From the NCBI RefSeq assembly GCF_037975245.1, contig NC_092569.1, positions 31,440,668-31,504,667 of the forward strand: DNA of 64,000 bases. Direction: 5' to 3'. Below, piece by piece: positions 45,755-58,100 of this stretch (positions within the stretch are counted from its first letter, which is position 1; each line of letters starts with the position of its first letter). Source of the stretch: Apostichopus japonicus (lineage: Eukaryota > Echinodermata > Holothuroidea > Aspidochirotida > Stichopodidae). The notes under the pieces were generated by a model. That model saw nothing but the letters and a program-made list of their open reading frames with translations. It made no database searches and was not told the DNA's origin. A program made the translations under genes and the position numbers.

Positions 45755-46080
45755 ACAGGAGCAAAATCTGCAGTTCTGAAATTGTAAAGACGATTAGAGG
45801 TGAAGAGGTGATCATAGTCGTGGATTCGGACCGGGCGTTCTAGACTCGGAATGGTCCCGGATTAGACCTGCTTTGATCTGGAATCTCTGATACCTCATAC
45901 AGGAGCAAATACTGATAAGATGATTAGTAGTGGAAGGGTGGTCATAGACTGTAATCAAGGGTGCATTTCATTCGGACAGGTCCCGGACTAGGACTTGATT
46001 CCGGGATTGTCTCGGCTCTCGAATTAGCTAAACTCGGACCAGGGTCTGCTGGACTCGACTGCGCAGACTATATTTCTAGT
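45755..46080. repeat. Diverged tandem duplication, about 140-bp period
   Basis: ACAGGAGCAAA...AAGA(C/T)GATTAG(A/T)GGTG...GGTCATAG occurs near 45,758 and again near 45,899. Both are followed by GGACTCGG-type degenerate repeats, as at 33.1 kb. Confidence 0.6.
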
Positions 46081-46084
46081 GTAT

Positions 46085-47755
46085 CTTTTATAAGTAGACC
46101 GTCGGTTTTAAATTTGTGATCGTCTTGGCCATGAAGTTGGGTGCAAGAAAAATGCGAGAAACGTATTTCCAAGGAACTCAATAGGACAAAGATCATCATA
46201 ATACGAAGTCATGATAGGCCACCATTAACTAGGCTTTTGTCAAAGTATTTGATTTTTAGTTAAATTTGAACTGATCACATATTCATGTTGCTAATACTTT
46301 ATAACCACATCCATAGTATATCAGTTTATTGCATTTTCACCTGTGTCATTGAGAGGGTGTAGGCGGATATACGCCATGTGATTTTACCCCGTTTACCATT
46401 GTGCACTTGACCACATAGCATGTAAAATTAATTTATATCACACAACACAAAGAACAGACTGCCATTCGCGACGACGACAATCTGTTCTCTCTTGCAATAT
46501 TACTGCAATTATGAATCTTTCACGTGGTGAGCTCTTTCAGAGATATAGGCTATTCTTGATCCCGAATGCAGGAACTAATCTTAATGAGGTCGATATAGAC
46601 CCACCCCCCCCCCATACAATGGATTATCACTATAAATAGCATTTTATTCTCTCCAACTCTGTGAATATTGACTTCTGGAGATCGAACTCGGCTTATCAGT
46701 TTCCAGGAGTAGACAATTTTCTTCAGTTTGTCCAGTAATCTGTGTTTCAATCTGTGTCAGTGTGATTCGCTTGACTAAGGTAGTCACTTAACTCAATGGG
46801 GTTCGAAGGGTCTAACCGAGTCATCTGTTTAAAGTCATTAATTCATTACTGACAATAAGTGCAATAACGTTGTCTTGGTCCGTTTTCTCTAGCATAGTAC
46901 TGGAAGATTATCTGTAAAGTTACGATGGGATAGGCCTATACTTCTTCTAGTAGTCTTACTCAGACTTTCTGGTGTATGTATTATAGGCCTATACAAGTAA
47001 CTAATCATACTGCTAAGCGAAGCCCTGCCAACCACTTTCGGTCTCACAACCCCCCACCCCTTCCCCCTCCCCACCCGCCCCCCGCTCACCGCAAATACTC
47101 CCGCCCACTCCTAATCCACCCATTACGGATCAGTGCCTTCACAAAGGAAGACCGGGCCTACATAGAAAGACGCATGACACACGTTAATGGTAACGGACAT
47201 GTCTCGCGGAACAAGTATATGCAATACTTATGTTGAAAAAAAAAATGTCAATCAAAAACGTACATTTCCTCAGTCAAATTAGCCTGGCCACTGTTTTCTC
47301 CAGTTACTTGAAATGTATGTCTATATACTTTTTACTAATAGAATTAATGTTCTACACTGCTTTAACATATTGCTATCAATTTGTCAAATGAGTTGGCTTG
47401 GTACTTCTTGTATTTCCCATGGCTGGTTATTACTTATAGCACCAAACAGACCTGTTGTGTTCGTGTGTGCGTGTGTGGGGTGTGTCTGTGTGTGTTTTAT
47501 TACGAATCTCAACATATCTCTTCGCAGTGTTAATAAGACTTAGCTCTCAACAAAGAACATATCCCTTCTCAAATACTGACAGTTGATGACGAGGATTTAC
47601 AGAGCAAATAACTAACTGTCTCTGAAAGACTCAGTTTAGAGAGGTCAATGAATTATCTTTGAAGTGGTTTAAAGCCGGCTGTTTTGAATCTGCCAGTCCG
47701 GCCAGTATATGGCGGTATCACACCTGCGACCATTAAAGGAGAGACCAGACGCCTT
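46085..47755. other. Intergenic sequence
   Basis: C-rich tracts occur at 46,603 and 47,048-47,085. No gene is recognised. Confidence 0.45.
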
Positions 47756-47759
47756 CATT

Positions 47760-48370
47760 TAATTTAAGTCAAAATTGTAACCTTTTTTCATATAGTTCCC
47801 ACAATTTTATTGGTCATAGTCCAAGGAAAGCGAACGCAGACAGTATTGGTGGTAATTTTTCTATAGCTATTCAAGGTTTCAAGATGTTCATTTGTAAAAT
47901 ATGCTTAGTATATGAAAGGCTGGTTTCAGGATAAATTTATGATGACGTCGGCACATCGATTCGAGCATGCCAGAGTGTAAATTAATTGTTTAATAAATTT
48001 TAATTACTTCATCAAGACCTGTATTTTAATCTCCAAACAAACAAAATAATACCCTTAGGGTGGCATTTCAAAAAGACATTATTTTTAAGGGTATCTTTCG
48101 TAAAAGATTTAGTCTTGGCAGTTTCAAAGAATAGCGAAAGCTAACATCAGAACTGATCATTTCTCTATAGCTATGCAAGGTTTTGAAGATCTTTATCACT
48201 AAAATATGCTGTGTTTCTGAAATGCCCTTTTGCCGATTCTCTGGAATGCTCCTTTAAGTATATTGTTGTCGATGTCGTTAAGTCTTCACGAGGTGAAAGT
48301 CTGAGTGTTAGTTAATTGTTTTATGAATTTTTGATAACTCCTCAGAGAGATGTAGTTTAAAACTTCATAT
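47760..48370. repeat. Diverged direct duplication, about 303-bp period
   Basis: CTATAGCTAT...CAAGGTTT...AAATATGCT at 47,861 recurs at 48,164. Both are followed by a GTTAATTGTTT- or AATTAATTGTTT-type block about 120-150 bp on. Confidence 0.6.
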
Positions 48371-48484
48371 TATAAACAACAGAACAACTTTGCGTGTGTG
48401 ATCTTTCAAGAACACCTTTTTTTATTCTCATCAAATTTGTTGTGCACTGTAAACAGGTTATTTGAGGCCATCAATTGTTCATTT

Positions 48485-48620
48485 CCCTACTGAGTTGTTG
48501 TGTATTAGACCAGGTAGTCCAGTCACTGTAATTGGACATTGGATGTTTTAAAGGTCATATCTCTCAAGATAAACAACAACAGAAAAATAAACTGGGTTGG
48601 TAGTAACGCTCATTAACTGT
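48485..48620. repeat. Diverged member of the 17.2-kb repeat family
   Basis: TTAGACCAGGTAGTCCAGTC and then CTGTAATT resemble the unit duplicated at 17,153-17,416. Confidence 0.4.
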
Positions 48621-49754
48621 CTAACCTACATTATAGATAGCTCAATTATTATGATGAATTAGCTTTATTTTATTTTTATTTTATTTTTTACTCTTTTTTC
48701 TTGCTTGGCATTTTTGTATTTTTTTTGGCGCTCGATGACGTGTAGCCTACTTTAACTTTATTTATACATTTCAATAAATTTTCCAGATAAATCACTTATT
48801 ATGGAGAAGACTAATGTACATTGTGCCATTTTCTTTATATGTAAAATGAAAAAGCAGATCATTAGCACGATATGGATAATACATTGCTATATGCACATTT
48901 GCACATTACTAATATACTATACTACGGCGGAATTTCTCATGCTATGAACAATATAAGCCGTGGTTATTTATAAATATGAGATATATACCCGTACATTATA
49001 CAAAGTACAGCTTAACAACCTGTACTCAAGTGGATATTTCCCATATAGTAATTGATATGACATTTTACAACTTAGGGTGCAGGTACCGTTACTGAGTATA
49101 CAAAAATAGTGGATATTCGTTTGAATTATGCTATTCAGAATTCTATTGAATAGTTTTTAAATCCATCGATGCTGTACATGTTTACGTTCGTTCATAGAAC
49201 ATTGCATAGTTATGCGTATGATGTACAATATTAGTAAAATATGTGGCTGAGTTGGGTAGTCAGTTATGCACACATCCACCATACGGTAAGTATATACGCG
49301 TGTACTATGCGTATCGTGTAGGCTAAACGTTACTATTAAATCGTTCAGTCTGAGATTAATCTGCATATTAGGGACGATGCAACAATTTGGATAAACCTAA
49401 TTCACGATATATATTTGAGTAAGGTAAAATCATTCGGCGGTAAAACATATGCGCTGTAGGCCTACGGGTAGTCAACGGTAAACAATATATAAAAACAGTG
49501 CAGCATGTGGATAACTTACTCGTACGAACGGCAGTTGTAAGTCAATTACTTCACGCTCGATCATTTAGAAATGCTTTGTCTCTGGAGTACAGCGAGTTTA
49601 TTTAAAATTGTCACGAGTTTGCTATCTATTGAATAGTAATTAAGTTTCTTCTAAAGAAGTAGAAGTAGTAAAAAAAAAAATAAGACTGATGTTTTTCAAT
49701 TTCCTCTGTTTACACTTCAATATCTCATGCTTAGTAACTTTCTTTAATCGAAAA

Positions 49755-49915
49755 TATTGAATATGCATCTATTGACAGGCCTATCACTGATGTTCATGTT
49801 ATTAACTGTACATAGAAACTGATGAATATGCATGTACTGACAAGCCTATCACTGATGTTGATGTTTTTAACTGTAATGGAAACTGAACGTATTGTATTTG
49901 AGGAACTGACCTAAA
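49755..49915. repeat. Direct duplication, 68-bp period, ending in TGAGGAACTGACCTAA
   Basis: AGCCTATCACTGATGTT- and GGCCTATCACTGATGTT-containing units lie at about 49,760 and 49,828. The terminal TGAGGAACTGACCTAA is shared exactly with 17,134-17,149. Confidence 0.75.
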
Positions 49916-49919
49916 ATAA

Positions 49920-52900
49920 AACTTGATAATTCATTGTTGAAGGTTAAAATCTTCAATAATTAAAAAATGATGTCATAAAACTGACTTGACTTTCACATCA
50001 TATATGCCTATTATATTATATTAATCAATTTCTACTCTCAACATTACCATTAGTGCAAATTAGTTTCCCCTGCTCTTCCATTCACACCCAACCTTACTTC
50101 CCGATGTAAAGTAGACAACAGCCTACCAAAAAAAGGAAGAAATCATATATAATCTGTATATTTATGATTTATGGACTTTGCTGCATAGGGAAGGATATTT
50201 CATATGGCTTTTGACGGGTATTATTTGAAACAAATTCAACTTCCTGAAGTGGTTAAAGTGAACCTCACAAGTAGAAGATAATACTCACTCCAGTAAAATA
50301 AGCAAACGTTGTAACATACACTCCGATACCTATGGTTTAGCCTGCAGTAAAGCGAGAGTGTTACAAATAACACCCCTAACAGCTCAAGCTGTCTCTTTGG
50401 TGCGGTCATGCAACTACAGAGTGTGTTATGTGACATAATATAGGTTAATTATAAGCGGCGGAACATACGTCATACTTGCCTGTTATATCCCATATATTGA
50501 AGCAACCTCACAGGTTGTAAAATAACCCAGTGAGATGGGTTGTCATCTGACTAATATGTCAGCGAAAACTTCAAAATATTTTGTTGTATCGCTTTCATAT
50601 ACGCCTCCGCTAACTCACTGAGGTTTAAGTCGCTTGTTTATTCTATAATACCTTAACATGTTATCAAACAAATATGGATTATTCAGCACCAGATTAACCA
50701 TTCTATTGATTCATCCTCTGAATATTTTAATCTTAATTCCAAGAAGTGCAATCCTAAATATTTCCGTTCATCGTTTCAAGCACCGCATGTTCTCTGATTA
50801 TTTATACTGAAATGCATCCTGTTTATATCTTTCTACATGCTGTTTGAATCACATGCCATATATATTTTTCTTAAATTTTTGCATATCAGATTCGTTATCC
50901 CGTGTTCAGCTATAAAATATGACAAACCGCGGCCAGTAGTTCAATTAGTTAATGTCTTTCAAAGAATAGAGCTCGGCGCCGTACGTTTTTGTCGCGTTTA
51001 CCGTCATTTTCCGACTTCTACATTTCCACCTTTCAAAAAAGGGAAGAAAAGGTTTATGGCGTGATTCTTTGGAGTATAACGTCATTCTACGTCATTCGTA
51101 ATCATGGCGTTTTTCCGTAATTATTCCTTCTATTTCGGTTAGGAAACACAAACGTAACAGCATGTTGTCATGTTGACGTCACCAATAAGGCTTATCAGTT
51201 TCAGATCGTTTCCTCCAATTGCAAATTCAGATCTGTATAAAGTGATTCCGCGAATGCGTTATGTTGTTGCTTCTCGATATAGTTACATCTTCATCCGGTC
51301 CGAGGCCTTTCTCTGGGGTACATGTCAGTCTTAGAGATGAATATGTAAGGCTTGTCTAAGGTTTCATCATCTTCACTCAAACTCTTGACATTTCTTCTTG
51401 GAAGCACTCGATTTTTTTCCTTTTATTTCTTGAATTTCAAAGATAAAATGAAGAAAAGTGAGAAGTTATGCATGTGAGGGATGAAGAGTATCAAAATATA
51501 TCAAATTATACCTTTGACGGATGAAACCAGGGAGTTGTTATGGTGAAACATTATTACCTGAATATAGCATAATCTCAATGGACGTTATATATGCTACCGT
51601 CTATGTATTTCTTTTCGTGATGATATTTGCGGTAGTCAGGGCCGCATACTGACAATATGGGGAGGGGGTGGGGTTCAGACAGAGACGTCGAAACCAGATC
51701 GGGTTGTGGTGATAGTTATATCATCGGGGACCTTTTATTTGTCCAGACCCTTCTTTATGTTTACTTGACCCATGGCCCCGGGTCGGTAGCCACCCTTGAT
51801 CCCTCCAGCTCCCCCTCTCGTCGGGACATAACGATGAAGTTATTACCGAGGAATTCAGGCCGTGTTCTACTTTCTCGTACATGATAAGCATATTTTAAAT
51901 ATTGAGGAGCCTACGCTCTCCTTCAGTCTCGGTTGTTAAACATGATTCTATACACGTCTACAATTTTGCAAACCACTTTCTCCAAATTCATCGAAAGGAT
52001 TCTGGAAGGAAAGAGTTATCAAAAGTGAATCAGAGTTGATATTGACTGAGGCGACTCTTTAGAAATATTGATAAAGTTACGAACGTTATAACTGCTCACC
52101 ACAACTATAGGGGTGTGTAACACATACATGCGCCACAATCGCAACATACAATAATATAGCTCTTAACCGATCAACGGTTACCTACCACTAGTTATTGATT
52201 TGCACACACATAATTCGTTACTTTCTTGATTCGTCTAGATAGGCGTTATGAACATAGTATGCCCTACCTACCGTATGATAGCTGATGGCCTAAATTTGTT
52301 ATGTTACTTGCAGAGTTTGAGCTAGACGAGGAGAAATATTAACATACTGAACTCCAACACTTCCGACTACGTCGGCGTATGCATTAACCTAGTCTGGCTA
52401 CACGTTAATGAGTATACACGCAAAAACAATGGACCCAACCATTGATGGTCATGTGACGTGCTTCCTCGAAGCACCCTTGGATGTGTATTTTCGATTACCT
52501 CTGCGAACTGACAAAGGGTTCAATAGTAGGTTAGTAGCACGCCACGTGCATGGCTGTCCATGGTTGCTACGTTTTCGTACTGTGGAGTGAGCCTTCTATG
52601 TTATTTTAATTTCCCCATTTCACTTTCAGAGAATTTCTAAAACTGGCTATATATAAACTGGCTACAAACATTTACTCCTTCTTATTTCACACCATCGGTA
52701 ATTTAATGTATGCTTTTTAACAAACAAGGGGAGAGTAAAAAGAACAAGACATGCCAACTTGGGAACAAATTTGATAGGCCATTTTAGGCACTTTGCCCGG
52801 TTAATTTTGTCATTAGATGTAATGAAGCATACCAAGATATTACATGCGGCAATGCATACCGTATATCTTCAAGCCAGTTTTTAGTTTATGACAAATTAAG

Positions 52901-54435
52901 GTTGTAGAGGTTTTGCAAGCAATTTTGACATGTGCCCCTTTACCCCATACCCCCCCCCTCACTTTGCCACTCATCCGCCATCCCTTCAACTTTCATCCGC
53001 TTTTAGTCTGGAAGTGCGGTAGATATCCCCATGCAATGTAAACTCTATACTATTGCAACGTGGTTACAGTGCAACAATTATTTAAAGTTAACTGTTAATC
53101 TTCGTGGTATTATTCTTAATAAAACATTCGCCACAGAGAGAAACCTTTTATGAACCTCATTGTTCCCCCGGCGGCCAAGACTCGGGTCTGGCAAGAATTG
53201 AGATTTGGCTATAAGAGTCCTTTCAAGCAATTGTTTCTTTAACATTTTCTTATTGAAGTGAGGAAATCGCATTAATTGAAAAAAAAAATGGTACTGGGAA
53301 GTTCCTGCTGGTCACGTTCGTTCAGTATATAATCTTTTGCATTACCTATAAGACTGTTTAGCTATGAAATCATATTAAATTATTTCTGATTTTGTCCAGG
53401 TTATCCGTCGAAAAGATGAAGTAGCTTACAAGGGTAGGCGGCATGGCGTCAGTCGGAGAATTGGTTCAGTTGCATAATTGTTTAGATTCAGCCGGGAACG
53501 AATTAGACCACTTCTCTATGGGTGTACAACCCCTTCCGTTTAGAGCTAGTTATGAACATATTTAGGGTCTAAATATGAATCAGAATGAATCGTTTTATGT
53601 CTACATCCCTAACTTCAATCTTCCATAGATGAGAGTCGCCTTCAGCCCTTAACCCGTTTTCAATTTTAAACTTGACATCATTCATACATAACTGATTTTA
53701 GGGACTACGTGAATAAGGTTGAAATATTGTCTTCTGAATTAATCCATTTACTCGATTGATCACTTTTAAGAATAAAGAATCCAGGTTTTTTTTTCAGGCT
53801 CTCTATATTCTCTGTGCAAAAAGTCTTGAAAACACTAAATATCAAAACTGCATTTCAAATCATACTGCAATTTCGACTTAGTTTGCAGTTAACCTTGAAT
53901 TTGCATATTGGGATACTGACTTAAAGAAATTTCCAATGCTTTGAGGTATGGTGGTTTCTATAGAATTGTGTGGAAAGAGAAACTTTGATTATTCTGAAAT
54001 TCTAATGAACATATTTCTTCGCGTTATTTCTAACCATTGGAATCATGTATTAATGATATCATAAATAATATAAATTCCTATATAACTCAATGTAATATTT
54101 TACTTTTATGGTCTCACTATTTTTATGTCTAATTTTGTAAATATTGACATTTCCTCTTTAGTTCAAGTTGGGTTTTTTATTCGTTTCTTGATTTTGATTG
54201 AATATACTGAATGATTAAGTAATGAGTTCATCAAAATACGTTTTGAACACTAGGCGCTACTATACGGGCAAGGCATAAGTAAAGGTATACTAAGACATCG
54301 ATGGTCTGTTTATGGGTGTTTAGGAAAAATCAATATAACAAAAAAATTGTTCATGGATGAGAAAGAAACAACACTGTCGTTACATGTTCGCCAGTGAAAC
54401 ATCCTGGTGATTGTCTGTATAAATACATGCATGAT
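49920..54435. other. Intergenic sequence
   Basis: Short frames only, no known repeat and no coherent splice-phase series on either strand. Confidence 0.45.
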
Positions 54436-54439
54436 AGCG

Positions 54440-55110
54440 ATGTCCAACATAGTCGAACCATTAGGAATGACCAACATATTTAAACTAGTAATATTCAACA
54501 TAGTCACACTATCAGAAACTACCAACATAGTCAAACCATGAAAATCCAATATAGTCACTCCATCAGGAATGGCCAGTATAGTCACACCATCAGAAACTAC
54601 CAACGTAGTCAAACAAGGAAGTTCAACATAGTCAAACCATGAAAGTCCAACATAGTCACACAAATGATGTCCAATATAGTCACACTATATTTATGTCCAA
54701 CATATAGGTCAAACTGGAATGTTCAACTTAGTCACACCATCAGGAATATCTAACATCGCTCTATACACAAGTGATGTCCAACATAGCCACACCATGGATT
54801 ACCCAACAAAATAATATGAACACAGTCACCCTAGTGTTATCAAACATCCAACATAGTCACACCATGGAATTCGGTACCAACATAATAATATGAACACAGT
54901 CACACTAGTGTTATCAAACATCCAACATAGTCACACCATGGAATACCCAACATAGTAATATGAACACAGTCACACTAGTGTTATCGAACATCCAACATAA
55001 TCACACAATGGAATACCCAACATAATAATATGAACGCAGTCACACTAGTGTTATCAAACATCCAACATAGTCACACCATGGGAATGTCCAACATAGTCAC
55101 ACGATGAATG
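54440..55110. repeat. Minisatellite: short CCAACATAGTCACACCAT units, then about 80-bp higher-order units
   Basis: The left part has 20-30-bp units. From about 54,780 the unit becomes ATCCAACATAGTCACACCAT, a GGAATACCCAACATA block, then ATATGAACACAGTCACACTA and GTGTTATCAAAC, repeated about four times. An open minus frame over it is a repeat artefact. Confidence 0.9.
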
Positions 55111-55114
55111 TGTT

Positions 55115-58100
55115 GTTGGCACACTCCACACGGTGATCCTGTATAGAAACAGCGTGTGTCTAAACGACAAATACTCTCAGATTAGTTTCGTTTTGCCATT
55201 TTGTTTGTTAGTAATCCTCTTTCGAAAAGACTTTAAATAGAAACCGTGGAGGAACTTGCAGTGCGTTTATATATACGTTTCATCGTTGATAAGTGCAACC
55301 TTTCTATGAACTTCAAGTACGAATTTACCAGACTGAACTATCGGATTAGCTGTATAGTCATTCAGAGACAAGCGCACTCTTCAGCAGGATTAAATGCCAT
55401 GAACTGCATTGAGAGAAAAGAACCTCGGCTTTGATTCTGTAGAATAAATTATAATAGCTATTGAGGAGGAGAAGCGACGGTGAATCTGTTCGTATTGACT
55501 AATGTGAAATCTTCGCATTTGCTCAAGAATCTACTTCTAAGTACTTGGACTATAAAGCATACATCAAGACTAGCTCAGGTTGGTATAAAAGGCCTACCTT
55601 ATCTTCTTCTTTGAGGGGGGAGGGAGGGAGACGACGAGGTGGTATATTGTTTGTCTTATTTATTTGTATCACCGACCTCTCCCCCCCCCACCCCCGCCCC
55701 CCTCACCGTACTTCAACTCATAGTAAAATATTTGACGTTCATTCGCTATATACGTGTAAGATTACTGTCAACCATATTGGCTCTTAGATAATCACTAACT
55801 TATAACAAACACTTACATACAGAGACCTAACGTTAGTCATTTATTACAAAACGGCGCCACTGTGTAGGTTTTATATACTTCGGTTGTCAGCATAATTAAT
55901 GACTTTCAAAGGAATCGCTATAGTTTGGGTTTTTTCTGTGTTTTTAGTCATCGTTAGTGCCATTAATAATATGTTTTGCACTTATCTGGTTTTCTTTAGA
56001 CCAATTACCTTTAATATTCAGTGCTCTCCGGGTAATGTTTACGTTTCAATGAGACCATTAAGTGTTCCAGTAACCCAACCATTCACATGCAGTAGCATTG
56101 ACTCAGTCTGGTACCTAACCAGATTGAGTAAATGGGTTTGAATATGAATTGAAAAGATACATTTGGACAATGAATGTTGTGAAAAGGTTTAGCGCTAACC
56201 ATCAACTATAGCTCGTTAAAGTAATATATCTGTATGACATTGATAGACTATAGACATCATAGGGGATTTAGACCTGATAAAATAGAACAACGTGGATTCA
56301 GGGGATGTAGGTGTATATCCAGCCCCCTCCCCACGTATCCCTTGCACCCCCTATAAAAAAAAACTATATAAGTAGTTATTATACTAGCAGTCAATTGCGT
56401 TTAGAAGTGGTTCTTGTAAAGACCTAACTTATAAGTTAAATATGCTTCAGGATGCAACATTTCAAGTCTATCTTTTTTGGGGGTGGGGAGGGGTGCGGTG
56501 GGGTGGGGGTGGGGTGGGGTTAAGGTGGGAGTGGGGTGGGAGTGGGAGGACCGTCCAAAGCCCGGACCACCCTCTATGTGAGTCGACTTTATGGAACCAA
56601 GGTTCACACCCCTTCTTGTTAGTAGCCGGCATCCACTTGACCTTTAACCCATCATTTTTAACATTGAGCTGGCGGTCCCTTGTGGAGACAGGGATTTATT
56701 TTAAGAAGTATACAAGTTGAGGACAAACCCCGTCCGAATGGGGTCTGTTGTTAACATTTCATTTGTTTACTGTTCTGTAATGATATTACAGTTACATTCG
56801 ACTTACTCAAGTCTTTGGGTCAGTTACATATTTAACTCGAGTTCTTGATTGCGTCGTAGAACCATGTATCACGTTTCAGTCACCCGAACCGAATTGTACA
56901 GTTGCTTATAATAGCGTTTTCGACTTGAATATATTGCGCATTTATATGCATCTGTGTTATAACATGATAACACGTGTTATGCTAGAGGCACATTTTATTG
57001 CGGCCTGTGTTAAAAAAATATATAAAAATATAAAAATATAAAAAAATATAATTTTTTTTTTTAATATTATATAAAAATAAAAAATAAAAATATATATATA
57101 AAAAAATATGTATAATACCACTACGATTTACTGTATTGTATCTTTAACATATCTAGCTCTCGCATGCTCCCAAAACATAAAACGTATTAGTGTGTTATAG
57201 CACCCTGGCATATAAATGCATAATATGCTACACTTTAAGAACAAATATAAGCTCACACCTTTTCGGCTTGGGTGCTTCAGTACATCGTTGATGGGCATTA
57301 TACCTTAGTTACAGATTACCATAGTAGCCTAAAGTAGACAAATGGATATAAATATCACCTTCTGAATCATATTACAACATTTAGACAAAATTGTCTTGAC
57401 CATAACTTTGAGATTTTAAGAATGTATATTACTTTACAGAAATCAGTCATACAATTTACCTCGTCTTCTGACAACCGAATTTTGCAAAATTTCACTTTTA
57501 CCATTTCAAATCCACGTTTTAAAAAAAAAAACATATATTCTATGATAACGTAAGTGGCTAGACTTTTATACAAAATCTACTCATATCTTCCCAGTTCAGC
57601 AATCTTCTCACATTTCCCCTTCATTTATAACTACAAAATGCCATTTCTTCCTGTATGTAACACCTTTTAGCTAAATATATTACCAAACCAAAAATTGATC
57701 TTGTTTAGCTTATTTCTCAGCCTTCAATGTCAACAGACTATTTACAGTTAACACTTGAATGAGCTTAAATGGCGGATGAATAAACTATCTTAGATCTATT
57801 ATGGCTCGCCATCTGAGTAAGATGTAAATTACTCACAAATCTTTATTCACAAAAAAACACGTATATTACCCAAGGGAATCGTCTGTTAATGATTCTATCT
57901 CGGTTGCTATGGTGATAAAATTACATGGAGGAAGATCCAGCTGTGTTTTTTTCTTGTAGTGATTTTGTTCATGCATTTGTTCCAAAGAGAGGGTCTGTAT
58001 ATACAGACAGAGCAAGTGAAACATGTGCATTCCGATAATCACTTTACGCGCGTTTAGCATACACGAAGACGAATTCAGCAACTTACGTATTCGTGTGCTC

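Noticed and set aside
54310-54663. 117-codon minus frame with repeated VVSDGVTML-like units
   Set aside because: It is the translation of the CATAGTCACACCAT minisatellite.
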